DNA from: Bacilli bacterium
GTDB lineage: Bacteria > Bacillota > Bacilli > Paenibacillales > NBRC-103111
Reading direction: 5' to 3'
Length of the DNA: 54,371 bases
Assembly (NCBI GenBank): GCA_028287395.1
Contig: JAQBPR010000123.1
Location: 1-54,371 of the forward strand
Shown here piece after piece: positions 42,248 to 51,215 of the stretch. Position 1 is the stretch's first letter. Every line of letters starts with the position of its first letter. Made by a program: the position numbers and the translations under genes. A model generated the notes under the pieces. The model was not told the DNA's origin, made no database searches, and saw nothing but the letters and a program-made list of their open reading frames with translations.

Positions 42248-43561
42248 TTATGCATTCAGAATATATTGATTAAGCACCGCTTTAATTTTTTCTTGACGAC
42301 CTGATACGTTGTGAATCGGATTATTTTGCAATGCGTAAGCTTCAAGAGTATGAAAGGTCGCTTTACCTGATACGATTTCCGCACCAATTCCTGACTTGAA
42401 TGATTCATAGCGTCCAGCAATTACATCTTCCAATACGCGATCTTCAATGAGCTTCGCCGCTACTTGCAAGCCGCGAGCAAAGCTGTCCATTCCAGCAATG
42501 TGCGCATGAATCAAATCTTCCGGCTCGAAGGAAGCACGTCTAACTTTAGCATCAAAATTCACGCCGCCTTTACCAATTCCGCCATTGAGCAAGATCTCAT
42601 ACATAGCCAAAGTGGAGGAATAAAGATTCGTCGGAAATTCATCCGTATCCCAACCTAATAGCTCGTCGCCTTGATTTGCGTCAATAGAGCCCAGCATTCC
42701 GTTAATTCGCGAAACGCGCAGTTCATGCTCAAAGGTATGGCCTGCCAATGTGGCATGGTTTGCTTCAATATTCAATTTAAATTTATCAGCTAAATCATAG
42801 GTTTGTAAGAAAGCAATTGTCGTTGCCGCATCAAAGTCATACTGGTGCTTGGAAGGCTCCTTCGGCTTAGGTTCGATCAAAAATTGTGCATCAAAGCCAA
42901 TTTCCTTGGCATAGTCAACAGCCATATTCAGGAATCTGCCTAAGTTATCAAGCTCCAGCTTCATATCTGTATTGAGCAATGTTTCGTATCCTTCGCGACC
43001 GCCCCAGAATACATAATTTTGCGAGCCTAATTCTTTACCGGTTTCCAAGCCTTTTTTCACCTGCGCCGCAGCATACGCAAAAACATCCGCATTGCTTGTG
43101 GTTGCCGCCCCATGGACAAAACGAGGATTGGAGAACATATTAGCCGTATTCCATAAAAGCTTTGCGCTGCTTGTTTTCATATTTTCCTTAATTAAGCCAA
43201 CAATCACATTGAGGTTACGATTCGTTTCTTGTAATGTATCTCCTTCTGGAGCGATATCGCGATCATGAAAACAAAAGTATGGCATGCTCAGCTTATCCAT
43301 AAGTTCAAACGCCGCTTCAACACGCGCTTTTGCTAAATCCATGCCTGAATATTGGTCCCAACCCCGAATCATCGTTGGTGCACCAAACGGATCAGAACCC
43401 GTTCCGGTAAAAGAATGCCAATAAGAGACAGCAAATCGCAAATGCTCTTCCATTGTCTTTCCGGCAATAATCTCTTGCGCATTGTAAAATTTAAAAGCAA
43501 ATGGATTTTTTGATTGTTTTCCTTCGAATTTCACTTTTGATATGCTGTCAAAATAGGCCAT
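42248..43561 (-). CDS. xylA: xylose isomerase
   Basis: This 437-residue enzyme converts D-xylose to D-xylulose in the cytoplasm with divalent metal ions. Motifs present are [11 protein letters not shown] (active-site His), [10 protein letters not shown], and [13 protein letters not shown] (metal-binding Glu and Lys), and [12 protein letters not shown] chose the ATG at 43561 ([10 protein letters not shown]) after GGAGGGA; the 453-residue frame to 43609 lacks a ribosome binding site. Regulation by XylR is indicated by the operator at 43611-43634 over the promoter. No xylB kinase is adjacent in the window. Confidence 0.95.
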   Translation of the reverse strand: MAYFDSISKVKFEGKQSKNPFAFKFYNAQEIIAGKTMEEHLRFAVSYWHSFTGTGSDPFGAPTMIRGWDQYSGMDLAKARVEAAFELMDKLSMPYFCFHDRDIAPEGDTLQETNRNLNVIVGLIKENMKTSSAKLLWNTANMFSNPRFVHGAATTSNADVFAYAAAQVKKGLETGKELGSQNYVFWGGREGYETLLNTDMKLELDNLGRFLNMAVDYAKEIGFDAQFLIEPKPKEPSKHQYDFDAATTIAFLQTYDLADKFKLNIEANHATLAGHTFEHELRVSRINGMLGSIDANQGDELLGWDTDEFPTNLYSSTLAMYEILLNGGIGKGGVNFDAKVRRASFEPEDLIHAHIAGMDSFARGLQVAAKLIEDRVLEDVIAGRYESFKSGIGAEIVSGKATFHTLEAYALQNNPIHNVSGRQEKIKAVLNQYILNA

Positions 43562-43592
43562 GTGAATCCCTCCATATTTTACGTATGGGAAT

Positions 43593-43634
43593 ATCATAGC
43601 ATCAAACACATAGTTTGTCTATTCAATAAACTAA
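43593..43634 (-). promoter_or_regulatory. xylA promoter and xyl operator
   Basis: On the minus strand TAGACA (43616-43621) and TATGAT (43593-43598) are 17 bp apart. The palindrome TTAGTTTATTGAATAGAC with AAACTA (43611-43634) covers the -35 and matches the Bacillus xylO half sites TTAGTTT and AAACTAA. XylR bound here would block xylA. Confidence 0.75.
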
Positions 43635-43705
43635 GTCTCTCAGACTCATTATTTATGTTATAATACAGTTAATTATTTGACATATTAAGTATGGAGGTTG
43701 CTGTT

Positions 43706-44887
43706 TTGAAAATTACCGGAGATCTGAATCTTGTTAAAAAAATAAATACCTCGATTGTACTTGAGATGATTATTCGTCAAAACCCCATTTCGCGCGCGCG
43801 CATATCTGAATTGACCGGATTAACTAAAGCAACCGTCTCCTCTTTAGTTTCTGATCTGATCGAAAGCAAAATGGTCAACGAAAGCGGTATGGGTGAATCA
43901 AGCGGCGGACGCAAGCCCGTCATGTTATTGTTCAATAAAGTCGCCGGTTATGCCATTGGCATTGATCTCGATGTTCATTTCATATTTGGAGTCTTAACCG
44001 ATTTGGAAGGAAATATTATCGATGAAATACAATTCGATCTGCATGATCTAACTCTCGAAAATGTGCTTGCTCAATTAAAATCCGGCATCCGCACTTTAAT
44101 CGAGCGCGCCCCGCAAAGTCCTTATGGCATTGTCGGTATTGGTATCGGCGTACCCGGAATGGTGGACGAATTCGGGACGATTATATTCGCCCCGAATTTG
44201 GGTTGGGAAAACGTCCCACTACGTGAAATTATCACAGCAGAATTTTCGATCCCAGTAACAATTGACAATGAAGCGAATGCTGGCGCTGTAGGTGAAAAAC
44301 AATTCGGTGTAGGTCAACACGCCAACCATCTAATCTATGTTAGCATCGGTTCTGGGATTGGTACCGGAATCATTATTAAAGGGGAGCTTTATCGAGGCTT
44401 TAATGGTATTTCCGGCGAAATGGGCCATGTTACTATCGAAGCCCATGGAGACAAATGCCGCTGCGGTAATGTGGGCTGTTGGGAGTTATATGCTTCTGAA
44501 AATGCGCTCTTAGAGCAGGCCAAAACGTTATCTATGGCATCGTCTCAGGTACCGATAACGATTGCATCTTTAATCCGCCTCGCAGATGAGGGCAATTTAG
44601 AGGTGATTCAGTTATTCGCACAATTAGGCCAGTATATGGGCATGGGCATTCTGAATATAATGAATACATTTAATCCTGAATTAATTATTGTTGGAAGCCA
44701 ACTTACTGCCGCGAAGAAATGGCTGTTGAAGCCGATCCAGCAGGTGATTGATCAGCGTTCCTTCCCCTATTCACGTCGGGAATTGCGCATCCAGTTTTCT
44801 GCATTGGGTGCTCACTCGACTGCCTTAGGCGCAGCGCATTTTGCCATCTTTAATTTCTTCGCTACGACAAAAATTTCTGTTGAATGA
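43706..44887 (+). CDS. xylR: xylose repressor XylR (ROK family)
   Basis: This 393-residue protein has an N-terminal winged helix-turn-helix (about 20-70: ARISELTGLTKATVSSLVSDLI) and a ROK sugar-binding domain with GIDLDVHFIFGVL, GVPGMVDEFG, HVTIEAHGDKCRCGNVGCWE (zinc-binding CxCxxxxC). It represses xylA and is released by xylose. I take the TTG at 43706 as start, 8 nt after GGAGG; the ATG 15 nt earlier lies on top of that ribosome binding site. It is divergent from xylA around the operator. Confidence 0.9.
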   Translation: MKITGDLNLVKKINTSIVLEMIIRQNPISRARISELTGLTKATVSSLVSDLIESKMVNESGMGESSGGRKPVMLLFNKVAGYAIGIDLDVHFIFGVLTDLEGNIIDEIQFDLHDLTLENVLAQLKSGIRTLIERAPQSPYGIVGIGIGVPGMVDEFGTIIFAPNLGWENVPLREIITAEFSIPVTIDNEANAGAVGEKQFGVGQHANHLIYVSIGSGIGTGIIIKGELYRGFNGISGEMGHVTIEAHGDKCRCGNVGCWELYASENALLEQAKTLSMASSQVPITIASLIRLADEGNLEVIQLFAQLGQYMGMGILNIMNTFNPELIIVGSQLTAAKKWLLKPIQQVIDQRSFPYSRRELRIQFSALGAHSTALGAAHFAIFNFFATTKISVE

Positions 44888-44922
44888 ACTGTCTGCCAGT
44901 AATCCAAATGAGGAGTGATTCA

Positions 44923-45108
44923 ATGACTTGGGAACGAATATTGCAAAAAGATCAACTGGAGCTTATCGTCGATACGGAGAAACATTTAATGCTTGAAACC
45001 TCTAGCGGAGGCGCTGTACCTAGATATGTCACTGTTCATATACAATCTAAGGAAGAGATTAATGAGTTAATTGCTGCGTTAAATAAGGCGAAGGAATTTT
45101 TAATTTAA
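44923..45108 (+). CDS. hypothetical protein, 61 aa
   Basis: This small soluble protein reads MTWERILQKDQLELIVDTEK, then contains YVTVHIQSKEEINELIAALN near its end. I do not recognise a family. The ATG follows GAGGAGTG. It is downstream of xylR and 90 bp before the catalase gene, so it may be cotranscribed with either. Longer in-frame starts run back into xylR and are less likely. Confidence 0.55.
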   Translation: MTWERILQKDQLELIVDTEKHLMLETSSGGAVPRYVTVHIQSKEEINELIAALNKAKEFLI

Positions 45109-45198
45109 ATATTCGCAAAACAAACCGCATATAAAACAAGCTGTCCTTCATAGGGTGATAAGAGTGATCATTTGAATCTAGCCTTTGGGGGAATTTTT

Positions 45199-46035
45199 TT
45201 GTTCAAACGGATGAATAAACTAGCTATCGAGCTTCCTAAATCACCTTATGCCGATGTTAATGCAGCAGCTGCCGTGCAAACATTATTATGTGGTCGATTC
45301 GGAGAAATGTCATTATTAAATAATGCGATGTTTCAATCCTTCAACTTCCGCGGTAAAAAAAAATTCAAACCCTTCTACGATTTGATCTTAAGTATCACTG
45401 CTGAGGAATTAAGTCATGTAGAATTAATAGCGCATACAACCGATCTCTGTTTATCGGGAGCGACCTTAGCGGATATTCCGAATATTGCACACTTGGGAGA
45501 ACCGATGGGAAAAGCTCTTAGCGGAGAATATGTATTTAATAGCGGCAACTTAATCCTCGATTTATTACACAATTTCTTCCTCGAATGCGGGGCGCGAACG
45601 CATAAAATACGCTTCTATGAAATGACCGAACATCCTGCAGCTCGTGAACTGGCAGGTTACTTAATCGTTCGTGGAGGTGTACATGTACTTGCCTATGCCA
45701 AAGCATTGGAAATCGCGACTGGAGTCGATATGACTCGATTAAGTCCTATTCCTAATCTGGACAATCGCGCTTTCGAAACGGCTTGTAAATATGAAGAACA
45801 GGGTGTCCATCGGGTATTGTATACTTTCAGTGAACAAGATTATAGGGATATTTCACTTATTTGGAAAGGATCACATCCTGAAGATGGAAAGCCGCTTAAA
45901 GTTGTGGTAGGATTTCCTGAAGGTGCTCCAGTTCCCGAATTAGGGGAACTGGAAGAAGAATTAACACATGGAATTTCGCCAGAGGATTATATAGAAATTG
46001 TTCATCGTCTACAAAATGCAGCTAACTTAAATTAA
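45199..46035 (+). CDS. manganese catalase
   Basis: This 278-residue protein belongs to the non-haem manganese catalase family that dismutates hydrogen peroxide with a di-manganese centre. RFGEMSLLNNAMFQSFNF (first ligand Glu), ITAEELSHVELIA (Glu and His) and YLIVRGGVHVLAYAKAL (His) correspond to the ligand helices. The length is right for the short YdbD/YjqC-like catalases. The start is probably a TTG at 45199, 6 nt after GGGGGA, followed by FKRMNKLAIELP. Its stop overlaps that of the convergent oxidoreductase gene by 2 bp. Confidence 0.9.
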   Translation: MFKRMNKLAIELPKSPYADVNAAAAVQTLLCGRFGEMSLLNNAMFQSFNFRGKKKFKPFYDLILSITAEELSHVELIAHTTDLCLSGATLADIPNIAHLGEPMGKALSGEYVFNSGNLILDLLHNFFLECGARTHKIRFYEMTEHPAARELAGYLIVRGGVHVLAYAKALEIATGVDMTRLSPIPNLDNRAFETACKYEEQGVHRVLYTFSEQDYRDISLIWKGSHPEDGKPLKVVVGFPEGAPVPELGELEEELTHGISPEDYIEIVHRLQNAANLN

Positions 46036-47090
46036 AAGTGGATTTCCACGCCTTTTTCACTGGACTCATAAATACCGCATAAAATCTTGGTTAATTCAAC
46101 GCCATCCTCTACAGGACTAATCGTTTCCGTCCTTCCTAGACAGTAATCTACAAAATGAAAGATTTCATTGCGAAAGCCTTCCGTAAAATCAAACGTAGGA
46201 TGATCCATTTGTGGTGTAATATTTAAAATGGTATTATGTTTTTCGCTTACAATACAAAAATCCGGTTCAATTTCAGCGCCGCCCTTATCACCAAAAATTT
46301 TGACAGCAAACTCGTCTTTCTGGGCATGCAGCGTGAAACTTACATCTACCAGCAATGAAGCCCCGTTCTCAAAACGGATTAATGCGTTAGCCATATCCTC
46401 CACGTTATTCAGGGATGCATCATAATCTGCCGCCTTATAAAAACTCAAATTCTCAATGTGTGAACGGTTACCAAGCTTTTTATAGGTGTTACCGCTCACT
46501 GATTTTACCTTTGGACGCCCCATTAAATACCAGCATAAATCGATGACATGAATACCAATGTCAAACAATGGACCCCCGCCTGAACGATCTCGGTCCGCAA
46601 ACCAACCGCCTGGATTGCCTAATCGACGTAAATAGGAGGCCTTCGCGTAATATACCTCACCCAATTCTCCCGCTTCAATAAATCTTCGCAGCACTTGCGT
46701 ATTCGAACCAAAACGACGTAAAAAACCTACCTGTAATTTCTTCCCTGTTCGTCTCACAGCTTCTTCAACACGATTCGCCTGCTCCATATTGGTACACAGC
46801 GGCTTCTCGCATAAGACATGCTTGCCTGCTTCCAGCGCAGCTATGCTAAGCTCCGCATGCGTATTGTTCCATGTGCAGATGCTCACTGCTTCTACTTCAG
46901 GATCAGCTAGCATATCGCGATAATCGCTAAATGTTTTGGTTGCCCCATGCCTCTCTGCTGCTGCCTGTGCACGCGCTGCATTCATATCTACAATCGCGTA
47001 AATCTCTACTTCAGGATGGGCTGCATAAGCTGCTAAATGCGAATCAGAAATTGAACCCGCTCCAATCACAGCTACTTTTAACTTTTTCAT
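46032..47090 (-). CDS. Gfo/Idh/MocA-family oxidoreductase
   Basis: This 352-residue NAD(P)-dependent dehydrogenase has the Rossmann motif VIGAGSISDSH (8-18), CTWNNTHAELS, the catalytic EKPL in HVLCEKPLCTN (about 92-102) and a GFO_IDH_MocA C-terminal domain with GPLFDIGIHVIDLCWYLMG. Likely substrates are sugars or inositol-like polyols. The start overlaps the stop of the KDPG aldolase gene by 4 bp (ATGA), so the two form an operon. The pairing suggests a sugar acid pathway, but the exact substrate is unknown. Confidence 0.9.
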   Translation of the reverse strand: MKKLKVAVIGAGSISDSHLAAYAAHPEVEIYAIVDMNAARAQAAAERHGATKTFSDYRDMLADPEVEAVSICTWNNTHAELSIAALEAGKHVLCEKPLCTNMEQANRVEEAVRRTGKKLQVGFLRRFGSNTQVLRRFIEAGELGEVYYAKASYLRRLGNPGGWFADRDRSGGGPLFDIGIHVIDLCWYLMGRPKVKSVSGNTYKKLGNRSHIENLSFYKAADYDASLNNVEDMANALIRFENGASLLVDVSFTLHAQKDEFAVKIFGDKGGAEIEPDFCIVSEKHNTILNITPQMDHPTFDFTEGFRNEIFHFVDYCLGRTETISPVEDGVELTKILCGIYESSEKGVEIHF

Positions 47091-47731
47091 ATTTTAACGA
47101 CCCCTCTTATTTTATCTACAAAGGCACGCGCGTTTTGCTCAATTAGCGCATAATCGCCTTGCTGTATCGCTTTTTGATCCACCAATTTACTGCCAAGTCC
47201 AACAGCCATCGCACCTGCATTTAAAAAATCATCTATATTGTGCAAATCTACACCGCCGGTTGCAATCATCGGAATATGATTCAACGGTGCACGGATTTCC
47301 CTCAAATAACTAATACCTAGTGTGCCTAGAGGAAATATTTTTACAGCGCTGGCCCCCGCTTCGTGAGCGCGTACTATTTCAGTAGGTGTCATCGCACCTG
47401 ACCACACTTCGATTCCCTGTTCTAAACCGTAGTGAATTACTTCTTCATTTAGATTTGGTGTCAGAAAATATTCCGCACCCACAGAGGCAGCCTCTTTGGC
47501 CATTGCCAAATTAAGCACGGTTCCCGCACCGATTCGCATCCTTTTTCCATGTGTGTTTTTAATCCGTTCAATTATATCTAAAGCACCCTCAGTATTCAAC
47601 GTCACTTCTAGAAATATAATACCTCCATCCGCCAACGCTTGCGACGTTGCATCCACAGCTTGACTCGGTATTCCCCGAATAATCGAAATTAGTTTTTCCT
47701 TAGCCAGCTGTTCTACTAATGTTTGAGTCAT
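47087..47731 (-). CDS. 2-dehydro-3-deoxyphosphogluconate (KDPG/KHG) aldolase
   Basis: This 214-residue class I aldolase cleaves KDPG or 4-hydroxy-2-oxoglutarate to pyruvate and an aldehyde. E42 in IFLEVTLNTEGA and the Schiff-base K131 in AVKIFPLGTLG are present, with GAGTVLN at about 68-74. The length and motifs fit the Eda/KdgA family. The start follows AAAGGTGATG. Its promoter is TTGACA-17-CACAAT. It is the first gene of a two-gene operon. Confidence 0.9.
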   Translation of the reverse strand: MTQTLVEQLAKEKLISIIRGIPSQAVDATSQALADGGIIFLEVTLNTEGALDIIERIKNTHGKRMRIGAGTVLNLAMAKEAASVGAEYFLTPNLNEEVIHYGLEQGIEVWSGAMTPTEIVRAHEAGASAVKIFPLGTLGISYLREIRAPLNHIPMIATGGVDLHNIDDFLNAGAMAVGLGSKLVDQKAIQQGDYALIEQNARAFVDKIRGVVKI

Positions 47732-47768
47732 GTTTCATCACCTTTTTTTGTTTTACTCTGCCTTATTT

Positions 47769-47797
47769 ATTGTGATTTCTCAGATGAATTATGTCAA
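47769..47797 (-). promoter_or_regulatory. promoter of the aldolase/oxidoreductase operon
   Basis: TTGACA (47792-47797) and CACAAT (47769-47774) are 17 bp apart on the minus strand; the -10 is imperfect. Confidence 0.55.
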
Positions 47798-47849
47798 TGA
47801 TATTTTATATAATGATCCAAGAACAAAATCACCCTGCGGGTGGACTTTT

Positions 47850-47913
47850 AGAAAGTTAGCGATGGATTTTTCGTTCACATGTCAGTATAAGTGAACGAAA
47901 ACTTATACTTTCT
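47850..47913. repeat. 64-bp nested palindrome
   Basis: Outer arms AGAAAGT (47850-47856) and ACTTTCT (47907-47913) enclose a perfect inner pair TTTTCGTTCAC / GTGAACGAAAA separated by 12 nt. It lies 55 bp upstream of the aldolase promoter -35. It could be a repressor or activator operator for that operon, or a terminator relic. The family is not recognised. Confidence 0.5.
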
Positions 47914-47921
47914 GAGAATTT

Positions 47922-47945
47922 AAAAAAACCCCTTTTTTCAAAGGG
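47922..47945 (-). terminator. terminator of the 106-aa gene
   Basis: On the minus strand CCCTTT and AAAGGG enclose a 4-nt loop and are followed by GG and T7. It lies 17 bp after the stop codon. Confidence 0.6.
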
Positions 47946-47961
47946 ACTGAAGCAATGCCAT

Positions 47962-48282
47962 TTATAAATTATACAAGCTTGCCATACATTCGACGAACAT
48001 TTTATTATATTCGCTTCGCGATAAATCTTTAGTACAACTGATATCTCTACCTAATGTTTGGTACCAGCTAATTTCGGTTTGATCTTTTTTAAATATAAAA
48101 TTAGGGCGATTTCCCTGACCAGGTGCCTTATTCGGATTTAGCACGAAGGTATTGTTCTCATAAGCCGGAATCTCAGTCCATTCATTTGGTAAACCTTGCG
48201 TTTCACATACTAATTCAATTAACTGCAGCAGCATTCGAAACGGATCGCGAAAAATTTCAAATTGCATTTTGTCCTCACTCAT
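47962..48282 (-). CDS. hypothetical protein, 106 aa
   Basis: The product starts MSEDKMQFEIFRDPFRMLLQ and contains ELVCETQGLPNEW, RPNFIFKKDQTEISWYQTLG and a C-terminal helix. No membrane segment is present. I do not recognise a family. The start has a good GGAGG at 7 nt, and the promoter TTCACA-17-TATAAT lies upstream, so it is a real gene with its own transcript and terminator. Confidence 0.65.
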   Translation of the reverse strand: MSEDKMQFEIFRDPFRMLLQLIELVCETQGLPNEWTEIPAYENNTFVLNPNKAPGQGNRPNFIFKKDQTEISWYQTLGRDISCTKDLSRSEYNKMFVECMASLYNL

Positions 48283-48319
48283 GATGCGTCCTCCTTCAAT
48301 TAACGATATATATAATTTT

Positions 48320-48348
48320 ATTATAAAATCAAAGGAATTCTTTGTGAA
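48320..48348 (-). promoter_or_regulatory. promoter of the 106-aa gene
   Basis: TTCACA (48343-48348) and TATAAT (48320-48325) are exactly 17 bp apart on the minus strand. Confidence 0.6.
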
Positions 48349-48398
48349 TCTGTAGCATTATTTTGGTTAAATATTAATTATTCTATGATCGCTTGAAA

Positions 48399-49106
48399 TT
48401 AGGAGCCCAATACTTTTTTCCCTCTTGGCTGAGAACCATTCGGATCTGATTCCAGTGTCACTCCAATGGCGTCAAAGCCCAAATACTTCGCGCTAATATC
48501 ATACGTAAGCAAGCCGTTTCCTTTGACGTCAACATGTAAGGTACCGCAGTTATATCGTTTATCATTCCCTTTACGGATCAACCAAACTTGATACGCTTGA
48601 TCTCCTTGAGTTTCTGCTAAACCTTTTAAATCAACAACAATTTTGTTGGTTTTACCATGCTGAAGTATCCATGCATCCCCATGTGCTAATGGCATGGAAC
48701 TATCCGCTGTCTTTAGTCCAAACCACTTAATCACTTCTGCGGGTTGATTCAACGGCGCTCCCGCTAAATCATTCGTTCTCTTCATTATGACATTGTTCCA
48801 AAATGCCCCAATGACGATACCAATGATGACTGCAGCAGCCAATTTATAGATCCATGAGAACGAACGAATTCGTCTTGGCTTGAATGGAATAGCTTGCATC
48901 ACTTCTGCTTTTAAATCGAGCGGGACTTCCACTTCTTCCAGTTGATAAGGCAGCGCATCCCATACTAAGCGCAGTTCACGCAATTCTTCCCTGCACAAGG
49001 AACAAGACTGCAGATGCCGTTCAAAAGCTGTACGTTCCGGCACTGAGCTTTCGTTGGTCAGGTAGCTTATCAAGTTGTTGCATTCCCCTGTTTCATGCAC
49101 CTGCAT
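48399..49106 (-). CDS. anti-sigma factor (zinc-finger, RskA-like)
   Basis: This 235-residue protein has an N-terminal zf-HC2 domain with the H-x3-C-x2-C motif in FERHLQSCSLCREEL, one transmembrane helix near 88-105 (LAAAVIIGIVIGAFW), and a C-terminal RskA domain of about 110 residues (GDAWILQHGKTNKIVVDLKG, GDQAYQVWLIRKG). It should hold the ECF sigma factor encoded just upstream at the membrane until an envelope or redox signal triggers its release. It begins 3 bp after the sigma gene's stop. Confidence 0.9.
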   Translation of the reverse strand: MQVHETGECNNLISYLTNESSVPERTAFERHLQSCSLCREELRELRLVWDALPYQLEEVEVPLDLKAEVMQAIPFKPRRIRSFSWIYKLAAAVIIGIVIGAFWNNVIMKRTNDLAGAPLNQPAEVIKWFGLKTADSSMPLAHGDAWILQHGKTNKIVVDLKGLAETQGDQAYQVWLIRKGNDKRYNCGTLHVDVKGNGLLTYDISAKYLGFDAIGVTLESDPNGSQPRGKKVLGS

Positions 49107-49109
49107 TCG

Positions 49110-49676
49110 TCATTCCTCCCTTAGCGATAATAGGTGTTTGCGTAAAATTTTCAAGCATTGGTGCAGGCGGCTTTTAATGGTTCCTAAAGGTTCATTCGCC
49201 TTATCGGCAATTTCACTTAGAGAATAACCTTCCCAATAAAACATCTCGATCAAACGAACCTGACTTTCCGATAAATAACGGTAAGCTTGGCGAATTTGTT
49301 CGCCTATCCATTTACGCGATACCGCCAATTCCGGATCAAATTCATCGGAGACGGGGACAAGATCCCATTCTTGCGGTCCCATATGAATTGCAGCATCCTG
49401 TCTGCGCAGTTTACGCTGATAATCAATTGTAATGTTGCGTGTGATTGTAATGATCCAGTTTACAAACTGCCCTTTATTGGCATCAAATCCTTTTTCCGTT
49501 GTCCAAAGGCGGGTAAAGACCAGCTGTACAATTTCTCTCGCTGCATGCTCTTCCCGTAATGATTTCATGGCAAACGAATAGACCAGCTTCACATATCTGT
49601 CGTAAAGCTCCTCCAATGCGGCACGCTGGTTGCTCATGACCAGCCGCATTAGTTCCCCATCCGTGCGAGTTCGCAT
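49110..49676 (-). CDS. ECF RNA polymerase sigma factor
   Basis: This 188-residue sigma factor has region 2 (ALEELYDRYVKLVYSFAMKS) and region 4 (FYWEGYSLSEIADKANEPLGTIKSRLHQCL) separated by a short linker. It has the layout of the SigK-like ECF group that pairs with RskA-type anti-sigma factors. An ECF-type promoter lies upstream (49721-49746), so it should activate itself. The ribosome binding site is GGGGAGTG. The same promoter motif lies before the cupredoxin gene next door, marking it as a target. Confidence 0.9.
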   Translation of the reverse strand: MRTRTDGELMRLVMSNQRAALEELYDRYVKLVYSFAMKSLREEHAAREIVQLVFTRLWTTEKGFDANKGQFVNWIITITRNITIDYQRKLRRQDAAIHMGPQEWDLVPVSDEFDPELAVSRKWIGEQIRQAYRYLSESQVRLIEMFYWEGYSLSEIADKANEPLGTIKSRLHQCLKILRKHLLSLREE

Positions 49677-49720
49677 ATTGTGGCACTCCCCAAGTCGAAT
49701 AACGACCTCTTATAATAGTT

Positions 49721-49746
49721 AACGTTGCGAAATGCATTCGTGTTCA
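49721..49746 (-). promoter_or_regulatory. ECF-type promoter upstream of the sigma gene
   Basis: On the minus strand TGAACA (49741-49746), 16 bp, CGTT (49721-49724) matches the general ECF form GAAC-N16-CGTC/T. CGTTAAC is repeated at the cupredoxin gene promoter. Confidence 0.6.
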
Positions 49747-49770
49747 ATCCTTCTTTCAACTATTATAAAC

Positions 49771-49836
49771 GAAAAGCCCGAACGACGCTGAAAATTTCAG
49801 CTGTATAGGTAGACCACCTATATCGTTCGGACTTAT
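49771..49836 (-). terminator. branched terminator after the cupredoxin gene
   Basis: On the minus strand GTCCGAACGA and TCGTTCGGGC form the outer stem. Inside are two separate hairpins, TATAGGT/ACCTATA and CAGCTGAAA/TTTTCAGCG, giving a three-way junction, followed by TTTTCGTTT. It lies about 50 bp after the stop codon at 49883. Confidence 0.55.
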
Positions 49837-49882
49837 GGGTACTTCACACAGATAGGGTGAACGCAAATTTTTCTAAAGCTGA

Positions 49883-51175
49883 CTATTTCACAATGATTGT
49901 GGCCTTCATAAATGATTTATGCGGTTCGCAATAATAATCATACACGCCTGGCTTAGTAAAAGTGAAAGAACCCGATTCGCCGTTTGCTAATAACGGTAAA
50001 GAGAACGAACCATCTACGGCAACCGCATTATGTTTAACGCTGTCTTTATTCGTCCAAGTTACAGTCGACCCGACTTCGACGGTCAATTCTGCTTGTGAAA
50101 ATTTGAAGTTTTGCATATCGATGCTGTAGGTTTTGGGAGCTTGATTTTCCGCAGGCTTTACAGCTGGCGTCGCTTCACCGCGAACAGTGACTTTAGCCGG
50201 GTCAAGCACAAACCATACTTTACCTACATTTTGACCTGTCGTATCTCCAGCTTTTGTATCCTTGACGTAATAGTATAATGGCCATCCTTTATATGTAGAC
50301 TGTTCTTTTCCGTCCGTACGTTTGAAAGAACTAAAATCTTCCGCGTTTAATCCCGCTGGCACGATTAGATTTTCGGCATAGTAGATAGGCCAAGCAGCTA
50401 GGCATTTATCCGTGCAGGAATTCACGTCGGCAGTATCCTTCGTAAATAAATATAAGGTCATTCCATTGGAATCGGCAAGGTAATTACCAAGTGCAGCGCT
50501 TTGCTGCAAATTTAGAGCTGTGTATTGCAGCGCACCCAATTTTGTTGCATCGATTTTTTGATCATCTGAAAGCTGAACAGCTAATGTTTTGTCGCCGCCA
50601 TTTACTTTTGCTTTTAATGCTTCGATGGTTGCTGTAGCGATATTCGCGTTTTTAAATGCTTGAACGCCGGCTACTTTGGACAATCCGTTCTTTTCGGCAA
50701 AAGGGATTACATTCGCGTATTCAAAATCCATACCCTGCATAAAACCAAGCGCTTCCAGCAAAACTTTGTAATATTGTTGAGCCGAAATGCTCGATAATGG
50801 ATCAAAATTACCGTCGCCTGCTCCTACCCAGCCTAAGACAGGATTCGCTTTTAGGTAAGCAAGGATGGGTTGACCCCCTGCCCAAACGAGATTGGCATCT
50901 TTGAAATTTTCCGTTCCTTGGAAAGCCATTGCTTCCGCTTCTAAACCTTTTAATCTCAAAAACATAATAGCTGCCTGGATTCTCGTCGTGGGCTTGTTTA
51001 AATATTCCGCTGTAAGCCCGTTACCGTCTCCCACTAAAATACCAAGGTCTCCGACAACTTGTGCTTCCGATTTGACACTTGCCTCTCCGTCTGCCATAGC
51101 CGACAATACAGTCAGTGCCATGATAACAGCGAAAAGCATTACTGAAGATACAATGATTTTTTTAAAATTACGCAT
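49883..51175 (-). CDS. secreted SLH/COG4315/cupredoxin protein
   Basis: This 430-residue exported protein has a signal peptide (MRNFKKIIVSSVMLFAVIMA), SLH-like segments (about 40-190), a COG4315/lipoprotein_15-type region (about 220-320: ADSNGMTLYLFTKDTADVNS, CTDKCLAAWPIYYA and GWPLYYYVKDTKAGDTTGQN) and a plastocyanin-type domain (about 345-430). Type 1 copper ligands are visible: His in KHNAV and C-x2-H-x3-M in YCEPHKSFM. I chose the ATG at 51175 after GGAGGAG; the one at 51202 overlaps that site. Likely function is copper-dependent electron transfer at the cell surface. Confidence 0.85.
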   Translation of the reverse strand: MRNFKKIIVSSVMLFAVIMALTVLSAMADGEASVKSEAQVVGDLGILVGDGNGLTAEYLNKPTTRIQAAIMFLRLKGLEAEAMAFQGTENFKDANLVWAGGQPILAYLKANPVLGWVGAGDGNFDPLSSISAQQYYKVLLEALGFMQGMDFEYANVIPFAEKNGLSKVAGVQAFKNANIATATIEALKAKVNGGDKTLAVQLSDDQKIDATKLGALQYTALNLQQSAALGNYLADSNGMTLYLFTKDTADVNSCTDKCLAAWPIYYAENLIVPAGLNAEDFSSFKRTDGKEQSTYKGWPLYYYVKDTKAGDTTGQNVGKVWFVLDPAKVTVRGEATPAVKPAENQAPKTYSIDMQNFKFSQAELTVEVGSTVTWTNKDSVKHNAVAVDGSFSLPLLANGESGSFTFTKPGVYDYYCEPHKSFMKATIIVK

Positions 51176-51215
51176 AAAGTTATTCTCCTCCTTCATTTTC
51201 ATTTCAGCTTAAGTT

